A DNA stretch of 64,000 bases, taken from positions 56,922 to 120,921 of the IMG/VR virus record IMGVR_UViG_3300042564_002458; one strand, 5' to 3'. The position numbers and the translations under genes were made by a program. The notes under the pieces were generated by a model. It ran no database searches, was not told the DNA's origin, and saw only the letters and a list, made by a program, of their open reading frames with translations. This DNA comes from a virus. This document shows positions 56,629 through 63,109 of this stretch, one piece after another. Numbering within the stretch: position 1 is the stretch's first letter; the number at the start of each line of letters is the position of its first letter.

Positions 56629-56638
56629 TTTACTTCCT

Positions 56639-56896
56639 TTAAATAAGTCCTGATAAAACTCGCCAATGAGCATTGGCAAAATCTAAAATATCAGTGGATA
56701 AAATTTCACCACTATTCCAATCCCATAATTCTAGTATTTCATCGTCTGTTAAATTTTTAACTGTTGGATTTAAACTTGCATTATCTTGTAATACTAAACT
56801 GGCAAACTTCCTAGCAATTTCCCACGATTTTTCATCAGTGGATCCACCTGATTCAATCATTAATTGTTTTAAACGATCTTCAGTTATTACAGCCAT
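56639..56896 (-). CDS. Helical protein of unknown function
   Basis: 85 residues from the ATG at 56896 (TAGGAAGTAAA); the longer frame overlaps tRNA-Gly. SWEIARKFASLVLQDN and DDEILELWDWNS suggest a helical bundle. Unknown. Confidence 0.6.
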   Translation of the reverse strand: MAVITEDRLKQLMIESGGSTDEKSWEIARKFASLVLQDNASLNPTVKNLTDDEILELWDWNSGEILSTDILDFANAHWRVLSGLI

Positions 56897-56914
56897 TTTA
56901 CTTCCTATAAAATT

Positions 56915-56988
56915 TGGAGCAGGGTAAGAGAATCGAACTCTCAGCATTAGCTTGGAAGGCTAAGGTATTACCACTATACGAACCCTGC
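56915..56988 (-). tRNA. tRNA-Gly (UCC)
   Basis: 74 bases with CCA. Acceptor GCAGGGT/ACCCTGC, anticodon loop CTTCCAA (UCC), T-loop TTCGATT. Confidence 0.93.
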
Positions 56989-57037
56989 ATTTGTTACTAC
57001 TATTATTTACTATCTATCATTATTACTATAAAAAATT

Positions 57038-57125
57038 TGGCGGGCAGTATTGGATTCGAACCAATGCACCCCTTGCGGAATGACAGATTAGCAATCTGTT
57101 GCCTTAACCACTCGGCCAACTGCCC
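57038..57125 (-). tRNA. tRNA-Ser (GCU)
   Basis: 88 bases with CCA and a long variable arm. Acceptor GGGCAGT/ACTGCCC, anticodon loop TTGCTAA (GCU), T-loop TTCGAAT. Confidence 0.93.
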
Positions 57126-57131
57126 AACTCA

Positions 57132-57329
57132 CTACAATAATTCTTTTAATAATTGTCTTTGTTCAGAACTCAATGTCATTGAGTATTGAACTTGTTCACT
57201 ACCATCTCGTCTGGCATTGTCCCATTCAGTTAAAAACTTAATTTGAACGTGATTAGATGGTTTTAAAACATCTGTCAATTCTACAATAATTTTAAATCCT
57301 TGATTGTCACTGATAATTTTTCGTGTCAT
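57132..57329 (-). CDS. Small protein of unknown function
   Basis: 65 residues, beta then helix (ISDNQGFKIIVELTDVL; SEQVQYSMTLSSEQRQLL). Own promoter at 57354-57382. Unknown. Confidence 0.6.
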   Translation of the reverse strand: MTRKIISDNQGFKIIVELTDVLKPSNHVQIKFLTEWDNARRDGSEQVQYSMTLSSEQRQLLKELL

Positions 57330-57353
57330 TATGTTTCTCTCTACTATTTAACT

Positions 57354-57382
57354 AGTATACATTGACTCTAAATTAAAGTCAA
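57354..57382 (-). promoter_or_regulatory. Sigma70-type promoter with palindromic -35 region
   Basis: Minus strand: -35 TTGACT (57382-57377), 17-base spacer, -10 TATACT (57359-57354). An inverted repeat acattgact/agtcaatgt spans the -35 and spacer (57360-57385), as at 25176-25204. Confidence 0.7.
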
Positions 57383-57396
57383 TGTATTTTGGATGA

Positions 57397-58008
57397 TTAC
57401 ATTTCTTTTTTAAAATTACCATTACGAAAACCAACAGTACCACCCTCATATTCAATTCTCTTGATAACATCATCAAATGAAATTGGGGCATATTCAGTTT
57501 GTTCAACACATACGCAATGATAACGAGTATCAATCTCGGTTTCACTGTAGATAATTTCTCCAGTAGGATAATTAATACCTTTCGCCTTACGAACTCGCTT
57601 TTCATGTAAATGACCATGAATATTGGTACCAAATCTACCAAGACTATCTGGGTGAATAGGTATATGACTAAGAATCATACCATCCAGTATGTGACAACCA
57701 CGTACATCTCTAAAGTATTTGGAATAATCCTTTAACTTATAGATATCATGATTACCTCTAATCAATACTTTATCACCATTAAGTCTGGGCATAACTGCAT
57801 CCAATGCCTTTTTATTAATTACAATGTCACCCAAAAAATAAACTTTATCTCGTGAGCTAACAGTGGCATTAAATCTTTCTATTAAATACTCATCCATTTC
57901 TGCTGCATCTTCAAACGGTCTCAATTTAGTCACGCCATCTGCTCTGAAAAATTGGCAAATACCTGCGTGACTAAAATGAGGGTCTGAATATAAAAATGCC
58001 GTGGGCAT
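57397..58008 (-). CDS. Calcineurin-like metallophosphoesterase
   Basis: 203 residues with intact motifs: YSDPHFSHAG (about 8), LGDIVIN (about 59), IRGNHDIYK (about 84), LSHIPIHPD and NIHGHLHEK (about 130). It belongs to the small phage phosphoesterase group. Immediately after RtcB; the two may act on RNA ends together (inference). Confidence 0.87.
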   Translation of the reverse strand: MPTAFLYSDPHFSHAGICQFFRADGVTKLRPFEDAAEMDEYLIERFNATVSSRDKVYFLGDIVINKKALDAVMPRLNGDKVLIRGNHDIYKLKDYSKYFRDVRGCHILDGMILSHIPIHPDSLGRFGTNIHGHLHEKRVRKAKGINYPTGEIIYSETEIDTRYHCVCVEQTEYAPISFDDVIKRIEYEGGTVGFRNGNFKKEM

Positions 58009-58018
58009 AATTTTCTCC

Positions 58019-59206
58019 TTACCCTTTAATACACATTACCTGTTTTAGAGTATGTACAATCTCAACTAAATCAGTTTGTGCAGCCATAACTTGATCAATG
58101 TCTTTATAAGCGCCTGGAATTTCATCCAATACACCATCATCTTTACGACATTCAACACCCATAGTTTGTACTGCCAAGTCCTCTAAGCTGAATAACTTTC
58201 GAGCTCCATTACGTGAATGTTTACGACCAGCACCATGACTACATGAACAATATGAATCTTCGTTACCCTTACCTTGTACAATGAATGATTTAGCACCCAT
58301 AGAACCAGGAATGATACCCATTTGACCAGCTTTTGCAGATACAGCACCCTTACGAGTAATCCACATGTCTTGACCAAAATGATTTTCAAAGTTAGTAAAG
58401 TTATGATGAGCATTTACAATTTCACCAAGAGTTTTCATCTTAGGAAACATATGAAGCAGATTTTGTAGTACAATTTGCATCATAGTATCACGATTAAGCA
58501 TTGCATAATCCTGTGCCCATTGCATAGCTTCAATATACATATTGAATTCGGCCGTACCTTCATCTAACCATGCCAAATCTGAATCTACCAATTTACGTTG
58601 TTCACGAATAGCAATCTCTTTAGCCATGTTAATAGCTACAGTACCGATTTGGTTACCAATTCCACGACTACCAGAATGTAACATAACCCAAACACGATTT
58701 TCGCTATCTAAACAAAGTTCTATAAAGTGATTTCCTCCACCCAAAGTACCAATTTGATTGGCAATTTTGTATGGATCAGCACGACCTAGTTTGTCTCGCA
58801 ATGTCAACTTTTCCCAACGTTGAAACATTTTAGTTTCAGCTTGACGTAACTTATCTGCAGCCGCACCACGAACTTTAATTGAACTGCGGCTATGTTCATT
58901 GAATCCAACTGGTACACCACGCTCAATAGAGTTTCGTAGTGAATACAGAGATTCTGGTAAATCTTCGGCAGTTAAGTTAGTCATTACTGCACACATACCA
59001 CAACCAATGTCAACACCAACAAAACTTGGCACAATTGCCCCGCGAGTTGGTATAACTGATCCAACAGTAGCACCCTTACCCATATGAACGTCTGGCATTA
59101 CTGCCATATGTCCAGCCAAGATTGGCAATTCTGATATATTACGAATTTGATCTAGAGCGGAACGTTCTACTTCCATATCTCCGATCCACATTTTAACGTT
59201 TTCCAT
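58019..59206 (-). CDS. rtcB: RtcB-type RNA ligase
   Basis: 395 residues from the ATG at 59206, after AAAAGGAAGTAAA. Motifs: HMAVMPDVHMGKGATVG, VGVDIGCGMCAV (Mn/Cys site), GGGNHFIEL, MLHSGSRGIGNQIG and SCSHGAGRKHSR (the His that takes GMP). It joins 2,3-cyclic-phosphate and 5-OH RNA ends, so it can mend tRNAs cut by host defence nucleases. Lies next to the tRNA cluster. Confidence 0.96.
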   Translation of the reverse strand: MENVKMWIGDMEVERSALDQIRNISELPILAGHMAVMPDVHMGKGATVGSVIPTRGAIVPSFVGVDIGCGMCAVMTNLTAEDLPESLYSLRNSIERGVPVGFNEHSRSSIKVRGAAADKLRQAETKMFQRWEKLTLRDKLGRADPYKIANQIGTLGGGNHFIELCLDSENRVWVMLHSGSRGIGNQIGTVAINMAKEIAIREQRKLVDSDLAWLDEGTAEFNMYIEAMQWAQDYAMLNRDTMMQIVLQNLLHMFPKMKTLGEIVNAHHNFTNFENHFGQDMWITRKGAVSAKAGQMGIIPGSMGAKSFIVQGKGNEDSYCSCSHGAGRKHSRNGARKLFSLEDLAVQTMGVECRKDDGVLDEIPGAYKDIDQVMAAQTDLVEIVHTLKQVMCIKG

Positions 59207-59222
59207 TTTACTTCCTTTTATT

Positions 59223-59317
59223 TGGTAGTAGCGTAGAGATTCGAACTCTACCGTTGCAGCCCATCTGACCACTCTCCAGGACTTATAAGATCCCGCCGCA
59301 CACCAGTGCTCGCTACC
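59223..59317 (-). tRNA. Atypical tRNA-like gene (anticodon UAU if seven-base loop)
   Basis: 95 bases with CCA. Acceptor GGTAGCG/CGCTACT and T-arm TAGAG-TTCGAAT-CTCTA are good. The anticodon arm reads GGGAT-CTTATAA-GTCCT. The D-arm is odd (GCAC-TGGT-GTGC, four-base loop), and about 27 bases lie between anticodon and T arms without a clear long stem. Could be a type II tRNA, an intron-bearing tRNA or a decayed one. Confidence 0.6.
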
Positions 59318-59322
59318 ATTAG

Positions 59323-59709
59323 TTATTTAATTTTTGCAAAATCGACACCTTCACCATAGTATCCGTTACTTTCACCTAACCATCGAATGTCAACGTAACC
59401 TTTTCTAGTTGCCAATTTATAAAAAGTCCATGTATAAGATTCTGCATATTTGTCTGCGATCCAACCTTCAGGATTTTCACCAGATACTTCTTCCGCTAAC
59501 AAAATTTCAGAATCTAACAAATCATCTAAATCACCCACAATAGATTCAACATATACATTCTCACAACAATCTTGTGAATGATACATTAAATACGAACTAC
59601 CATCTAATGTATCAAAAGAGATAGTGTCATCTGTTTGTGTTACTTTTGTAATTACTTGACCTTTCAGCGTTTCAAATGCTACTTGTTTGTTCCATAAATC
59701 ATAACTCAT
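59323..59709 (-). CDS. DUF7448-like protein
   Basis: 128 residues. ENVYVESIVGDLDDLLDSEIL and ESYTWTFYKLATRKGYVDIRWLGESNGYYGE match a beta-rich family spread through phages and some bacteria; function unknown. Confidence 0.75.
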   Translation of the reverse strand: MSYDLWNKQVAFETLKGQVITKVTQTDDTISFDTLDGSSYLMYHSQDCCENVYVESIVGDLDDLLDSEILLAEEVSGENPEGWIADKYAESYTWTFYKLATRKGYVDIRWLGESNGYYGEGVDFAKIK

Positions 59710-59738
59710 GTTCTTTCTCCTTTGATAATTTTGATAGT

Positions 59739-59813
59739 TGGTTGACCACTACGGTATCGAACCGTATTCTTTCGGGTAAGAGCCGAATGCTTCACCATTA
59801 AAGCTTGTGATCA
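59739..59813 (-). tRNA. tRNA-Lys (CUU)
   Basis: 75 bases with CCA. Acceptor TGATCAC/GTGGTCA, anticodon loop CTCTTAC (CUU), T-loop TTCGATA. Confidence 0.9.
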
Positions 59814-59825
59814 ATTATTGAATAG

Positions 59826-59909
59826 TGGTGGAGAGAGTAGGGATCGAACCTACCTGTCGTTAGACCACCGGGTTACAGCCGGCTAGAACACCATTGTTCC
59901 ATTCTCTCC
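59826..59909 (-). tRNA. tRNA-Tyr (GUA)
   Basis: 84 bases with CCA and a long variable arm. Acceptor GGAGAGA/TCTCTCC, anticodon loop CTGTAAC (GUA), T-loop TTCGATC. Confidence 0.92.
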
Positions 59910-60198
59910 ATTAATCTTTCTTGAATTAGTTCCCGTACTACGACTTTTACGCATCTGACAGATACACTATCATTCGCCCCGGACAGGAGTAGGGGAAGAT
60001 GTTGTCTTCTCGCGAAGAATTGAATTTGTAAGTAGTTCCACCTCTCACTATTGGAACCATTTGAGTCTTTGAATCAAGGGCGCCTGACTTTCAAGGGTAC
60101 GTTACTAGGGAGATACTTGTTTGCTACTAGGCTAATTAGGCCCAACTCACCTTTATCTTGCGGAACAGGCTTTCTCTCTTGCTAACACTTACAAAACT
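59910..60198 (-). ncRNA. Structured spacer in the tRNA cluster (candidate RNA)
   Basis: 289 bases with no credible ORF, between tRNA-Tyr and the CAU tRNA. On the minus strand it has CTTC-GCGA-GAAG (a GNRA tetraloop hairpin, about 60016-60031) and a GTTCC/GGAAC hairpin (about 60036-60061), GC content above the phage average, and no homology I recognise. It would be co-transcribed with the tRNAs. Confidence 0.45.
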
Positions 60199-60276
60199 TG
60201 GCCCTTGCCCTGTGGATTCTAACCACAGCCTAAAGTGTTATGAAACACCCGACCATATCACTGGATCTCAACAAGG
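60199..60276 (-). tRNA. tRNA-like gene with CAU in an eight-base loop
   Basis: 78 bases with CCA. Acceptor CCTTGTT/GGCAAGG, D-arm GATC/GGTC, T-arm TGTGG-TTAGAAT-CCACA (TTA in place of TTC). The anticodon stem GGGTG/CACTT closes an eight-base loop TTTCATAA. Probably tRNA-Met-like, but unusual. Confidence 0.65.
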
Positions 60277-60282
60277 ATAACT

Positions 60283-60357
60283 TGGCGACTCTGACGGGGA
60301 TCGAACCCGTGTCCCCTGATAGACAGTCAAGGATAATAGCCATTATAAGACAGAGCC
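60283..60357 (-). tRNA. tRNA-Asp (GUC)
   Basis: 75 bases with CCA. Acceptor GGCTCTG/CAGAGTC, anticodon loop CTGTCTA (GUC), T-loop TTCGATC. Confidence 0.92.
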
Positions 60358-60363
60358 ATAATT

Positions 60364-60438
60364 TGGAAGAGCTACGGGGAATTGAACCCCGATTGCCAGG
60401 ATGAAAACCTGGAGTCCGAACCATTAGACGATAGCTCC
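60364..60438 (-). tRNA. tRNA-Glu (UUC)
   Basis: 75 bases with CCA. Anticodon stem CCAGG/CCTGG, loop TTTTCAT (UUC), T-loop TTCAATT. Confidence 0.92.
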
Positions 60439-60447
60439 GCTAACTTC

Positions 60448-60642
60448 TTAACTTGCTTTTGCTTCTTTACGAGCGTTTTTCTCTGCCGTGATTTCATTAC
60501 GGCGTAATTTAATCAACTTGGCTAGTTCACCCAATGCCTTACGAGCACGAGTACCAGCGGCCGAATTTCCACCTGCAAACTTTGTATCTTCTGTTTGCCA
60601 TGCTTCGACTTGCTCGTTAATTTGTTTAATAGTTGTTGACAT
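60448..60642 (-). CDS. Small basic histone-like phage protein
   Basis: 64 residues: VEAWQTEDTKFAGGNSAAGTRARKALGELAKLIK. The AGTRARKAL block is one I recall from phage proteins sometimes labelled histone H1-like; probably DNA or RNA binding. Own promoter at 60681-60709. Confidence 0.72.
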   Translation of the reverse strand: MSTTIKQINEQVEAWQTEDTKFAGGNSAAGTRARKALGELAKLIKLRRNEITAEKNARKEAKAS

Positions 60643-60680
60643 TTTATTTTCCTTTTGTGAATGTATATTTAATACAATAT

Positions 60681-60709
60681 ATTATCTCACAAAATTTATT
60701 TAATGTCAA
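60681..60709 (-). promoter_or_regulatory. Sigma70-type promoter
   Basis: Minus strand: -35 TTGACA (60709-60704), 17-base spacer, -10 GATAAT (60686-60681). It can also drive the tRNAs to its left. Confidence 0.75.
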
Positions 60710-60732
60710 CTGAATTTGGATATATTAATATT

Positions 60733-61434
60733 TTATGGTGTCCAACGAATAGACAAATCAGAGTATTTTTCTGCTGATTGTACTATCAAATCTTTCACGG
60801 AAGAAGACATCTTATCTGATTTCATTTCGGTAATTATTAATACTGCTAATCTTATGGAATTAGGTCTATCAACATTTACAGTATGTATTGCTCTAACATT
60901 ATTAAGATAAAATCCATTCTGAGATTTTAAAATTTTAGCTGAATATATAATATCTTGTACTTTGGGAGTAATACCATTTTCTGGTATTTTACCTAATTCT
61001 TCTCTAGATTGATATTTTGTCTTGGTAGGTTTAATTAATAAAAAATCTCTATCAATTTCATCATTTTCAAGATATAATCTTAATCCAATCTCATCAGGAT
61101 CAGCATGCCAATAGGTTGAACCAACATAATCTGATTTCATTGGAAGTAATACCGCGGCCATTAATTCTGATTCTTGTAATGAAAACGCAGAATAAAAATA
61201 TTCTGCCAATTCTGGAAAATTTTTATCAAAATCTTCTAACCAGTTTCCATTTTTTCTGGCATAAACAATATCCCAAGGATAGATATCTTCTACGGTAATT
61301 TTACTACCATCAGCACGATCTTGTATCTTTTGAATTTGATTTTTTTTAAACCAATCATTTAGTTTTGATCTATCAAATACAGGGACAGGTTTAACATCTA
61401 TTGGAGTGTAAAGAATATCTAAAATATCAGTCAT
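60733..61434 (-). CDS. 2OG-Fe(II) oxygenase-like protein
   Basis: 233 residues. GSTYWHADPDEIGLRLYLEN gives HxD, and NNVRAIHTVNVDRPNSIRLAVL the distal His and Arg. I recall relatives in T4-like phages. It follows the structured RNA region; an AATAAATA octamer lies at 61465-61472 and AAAGGTAGTC before the ATG. Substrate unknown. Confidence 0.75.
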   Translation of the reverse strand: MTDILDILYTPIDVKPVPVFDRSKLNDWFKKNQIQKIQDRADGSKITVEDIYPWDIVYARKNGNWLEDFDKNFPELAEYFYSAFSLQESELMAAVLLPMKSDYVGSTYWHADPDEIGLRLYLENDEIDRDFLLIKPTKTKYQSREELGKIPENGITPKVQDIIYSAKILKSQNGFYLNNVRAIHTVNVDRPNSIRLAVLIITEMKSDKMSSSVKDLIVQSAEKYSDLSIRWTP

Positions 61435-61464
61435 ATACGACTACCTTTAAAATTTTACTTACTG

Positions 61465-61472
61465 TATTTATT
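61465..61472 (-). promoter_or_regulatory. Late-promoter-like octamer
   Basis: Minus strand AATAAATA followed by CAGTAAG, 30 bases before the ATG of 60733-61434. Confidence 0.4.
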
Positions 61473-61510
61473 GTACAATATGATCAATTAAATATTATCT
61501 ACTTTGTTAT

Positions 61511-61585
61511 CCATATTGAAGTACACTAAACAGGCAATTATTTCCTAACTCGCACTCGCGACGAGGTTAATGTACTTCAATATGG
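61511..61585 (-). ncRNA. Stem-closed RNA unit 1
   Basis: Perfect 15-bp inverted repeat: 61511-61525 (ccatattgaagtaca) pairs with 61571-61585. Inside is a hairpin with aactcg/cgaggtt arms. The last structured element before the oxygenase gene. Confidence 0.6.
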
Positions 61586-61791
61586 TGTAGGCTAAATCGT
61601 CCCCGACTCCCCTACTTGAGTTGTCAACCCTGTCCGTCTGATTATTCTCTTTGGGCGAGATCAGCAACACCCTACGATCTTTCCAGAACTCCGACATGGA
61701 GAACTGCGAGGTTATGATCGTAAGCACCCTTGACCATCTCGTGTAGTCAAATTACGCCCTATGATTAACGATTAGGGACATCGGGATTTTG
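61586..61791 (-). ncRNA. Structured spacer after tRNA-His
   Basis: About 205 bases without a credible ORF. Contains tacgatc (61674-61680) pairing with gatcgta (61715-61721), and cccta/taggg at about 61757-61777. It is probably part of the same transcript as tRNA-His. Confidence 0.5.
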
Positions 61792-61867
61792 TGGGGTGAC
61801 TGATGGGACTCGAACCCACAACGACAGGAATCACAATCCTGGATTCTACCATTGAACTACAGCCACC
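61792..61867 (-). tRNA. tRNA-His (GUG)
   Basis: 76 bases with CCA and the extra G(-1) paired to C. Acceptor GTGGCTG/CAGTCAC, anticodon loop TTGTGAT (GUG), T-loop TTCGAGT. Confidence 0.93.
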
Positions 61868-61873
61868 ATTGTC

Positions 61874-62076
61874 ATTAGTTGTATTGTTTCGTTATAGACA
61901 ACAATAACCCTATTGTCGTTTGCTTTTATCGCCCAAACATTATACAAGGACACTGGCCAGTGTTGATCTTGATTTCGTTTGGCACAACTGTATATTCGAT
62001 GCCTGCAGGACAGAGCGAAAATCGCCAGTGCATTAATCTGGTGAACACAGATTTTTTCCAAAACAATACAACTAAT
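61874..62076 (-). ncRNA. Stem-closed RNA unit 2
   Basis: Perfect 16-bp inverted repeat: 61874-61889 (attagttgtattgttt) with 62061-62076. Inside: a palindrome acactggccagtgt (61950-61963), a GCGA-AAA-TCGC hairpin, and aatctg/cagatt at about 62033-62055. No credible ORF. Confidence 0.65.
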
Positions 62077-62081
62077 AACAA

Positions 62082-62159
62082 TCATCATTATTGAACACAT
62101 TGCGGCTTGTGGCCTTACTACCAGAATACTCGGTTCGGCAATGCGCTCAATAATGATGA
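62082..62159 (-). ncRNA. Stem-closed RNA unit 3
   Basis: Perfect 13-bp inverted repeat: 62082-62094 with 62147-62159. A second helix inside, cattgc (62098-62103) with gcaatg (62138-62143). Confidence 0.62.
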
Positions 62160-62209
62160 CTCACGGAGTGCCTCACGGCAGGCCGATACTTCCCAGTATC
62201 ACTGAGTCA
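62157..62209 (-). ncRNA. Stem-closed RNA unit 4
   Basis: tgactca (62157-62163) pairs with tgagtca (62203-62209), enclosing a perfect gatact-tccc-agtatc hairpin (62185-62200). It abuts unit 3. Confidence 0.5.
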
Positions 62210-62218
62210 ACGTACTGC

Positions 62219-62240
62219 TATTGTGTTCATGAACACAATA
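62219..62240. repeat. 22-bp perfect palindrome between RNA units
   Basis: Centred on ttcatgaa (62226-62233), 11 bp per arm, with half-site tgaacacaata. Its acacaata edge recurs at the borders of units 6, 7 and 8. Confidence 0.65.
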
Positions 62241-62470
62241 TTTTAGTACACTAGGATGTCTGCGAATCCCCCAATCGGCTGGTTACCACGTTGTCGTCCA
62301 ACGACTGTTCGCTTACCACATTACATGCTAGACTACCCGACGCGACTACTGTTTCATCCACGTTTGAGAAGTTTCCATCTTTCATGATATCACAGTGCAC
62401 CCATCTCCGGCGAGAAAGTCTAATGCCTGTATATCCTATCGGATCTAGTAACCTAATGTACTAAAATATT
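62237..62470 (-). ncRNA. Stem-closed RNA unit 5
   Basis: Perfect 14-bp inverted repeat: 62237-62250 (aatattttagtaca) with 62457-62470, extended by a further partial helix (tagg/ccta). 234 bases, no credible ORF. Confidence 0.65.
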
Positions 62471-62477
62471 ATGACAC

Positions 62478-62577
62478 AATATTTTTATGCCTTCTGCACC
62501 GACCTGTCGAACCCGTATTTCCTCAATACGGTAGAAGAGGTTGCTAGTCTTCTAAAGGGCAAAGACATAAAAATATT
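62478..62577 (-). ncRNA. Stem-closed RNA unit 6
   Basis: Perfect 12-bp inverted repeat: 62478-62489 (aatatttttatg) with 62566-62577. Inside is a perfect hairpin ccgtatt-tcctc-aatacgg (62513-62531). 100 bases. Confidence 0.65.
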
Positions 62578-62585
62578 ATGTAACA

Positions 62586-62673
62586 CAATATTGAAACACA
62601 CTATCCTGGACTTTGGAACAGTGGCTGTACTCCTTCAAGAGTATTCTACTGTCTGAAATGTATTTCAATATTG
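62586..62673 (-). ncRNA. Stem-closed RNA unit 7
   Basis: 15-bp helix with one G-U: 62586-62600 (caatattgaaacaca) with 62659-62673. Inside is tactc-cttcaa-gagta (62629-62644). 88 bases; first unit after promoter 62713-62741. Confidence 0.65.
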
Positions 62674-62676
62674 CGT

Positions 62677-62692
62677 CTAATTTTTAAAGAAC
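62677..62692 (-). promoter_or_regulatory. boxA-like antitermination sequence, copy 1
   Basis: Minus strand GTTCTTTAAAAATTAG, close to the rRNA leader boxA (TGCTCTTTAACA in E. coli). It begins about 13 bases into the predicted transcript. Confidence 0.6.
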
Positions 62693-62712
62693 GATTTACT
62701 TACTGAACTTCT

Positions 62713-62741
62713 ATTATAACTGAATACTGATTTATCGTCAA
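62713..62741 (-). promoter_or_regulatory. Strong sigma70 promoter P1 of the RNA operon
   Basis: Minus strand: -35 TTGACG (62741-62736), 17-base spacer, -10 TATAAT (62718-62713). Confidence 0.87.
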
Positions 62742-62762
62742 GTCTTTTTTTTATATTCTACA

Positions 62763-63034
62763 CAATATTGAAACATACTTACTAAGGGAGGACAGAAATT
62801 CTAGCTCGGCTCGTTTTCCAAGATATCGAAATCATTCTCATTACTCTCGCCTGTTATGTCCGCCATATACCGATCCAACCCATACGGAATCCGTGGCTGG
62901 CGTTATAGTCCATGTTTCGTATGAGCAACATCTGCGACCAGACATGGGAATCATACTAACCTAACGGAAGCGATAACCTTAGTGTACTTACACAGGCATG
63001 ACCCATGTACTCACAAAAATATGCTTCAATATTG
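62763..63034 (-). ncRNA. Stem-closed RNA unit 8
   Basis: 15-bp helix with one G-U: 62763-62777 (caatattgaaacata) with 63020-63034. 272 bases, no credible ORF. Contains paired stretches such as acgga/tccgt (about 62884-62893) and, near its 3-prime end on the minus strand, TCCTCCCTTA (about 62783-62792). Confidence 0.65.
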
Positions 63035-63037
63035 CGT

Positions 63038-63053
63038 CTAATTTTTAAAGAAC
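63038..63053 (-). promoter_or_regulatory. boxA-like antitermination sequence, copy 2
   Basis: Minus strand GTTCTTTAAAAATTAG, identical to copy 1 and again just downstream of a strong promoter. Confidence 0.6.
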
Positions 63054-63075
63054 GTTTACTACTTACTATACAACT

Positions 63076-63104
63076 ATTATAACTGATTACTGATTTATCG
63101 TCAA
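63076..63104 (-). promoter_or_regulatory. Strong sigma70 promoter P2 of the RNA operon
   Basis: Minus strand: -35 TTGACG (63104-63099), 17-base spacer, -10 TATAAT (63081-63076). Confidence 0.87.
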
Positions 63105-63109
63105 GCTTT

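Larger units (their letters stand above)
62666..62743 (-). repeat. Promoter/boxA direct repeat, copy 1
   Basis: About 80 bases nearly repeated at 63027-63106, including an identical 28-base block (62666-62693) that covers the unit-7 closing arm and the boxA-like sequence. Confidence 0.8.
63027..63106 (-). repeat. Promoter/boxA direct repeat, copy 2
   Basis: Second copy of the 62666-62743 block, with the identical 28-base part at 63027-63054. Confidence 0.8.

Noticed and set aside
61545-62656. Short ORFs inside the structured RNA region (for example 61545-61727 -, 61846-62100 -, 61879-62094 +, 62471-62656 +)
   Set aside because: No ribosome sites, no family patterns, and they run through tRNA-His and perfect inverted repeats. 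Treated as chance frames over non-coding RNA.
62586-62673. tRNA-Phe in RNA unit 7
   Set aside because: A GAA triplet sits in a hairpin loop, but the loop has six bases and no D or T arm can be drawn.
61511-63034. CRISPR array
   Set aside because: The repeats are inverted pairs that differ from unit to unit in sequence and spacing; there are no equal direct repeats with equal spacers and no cas genes.
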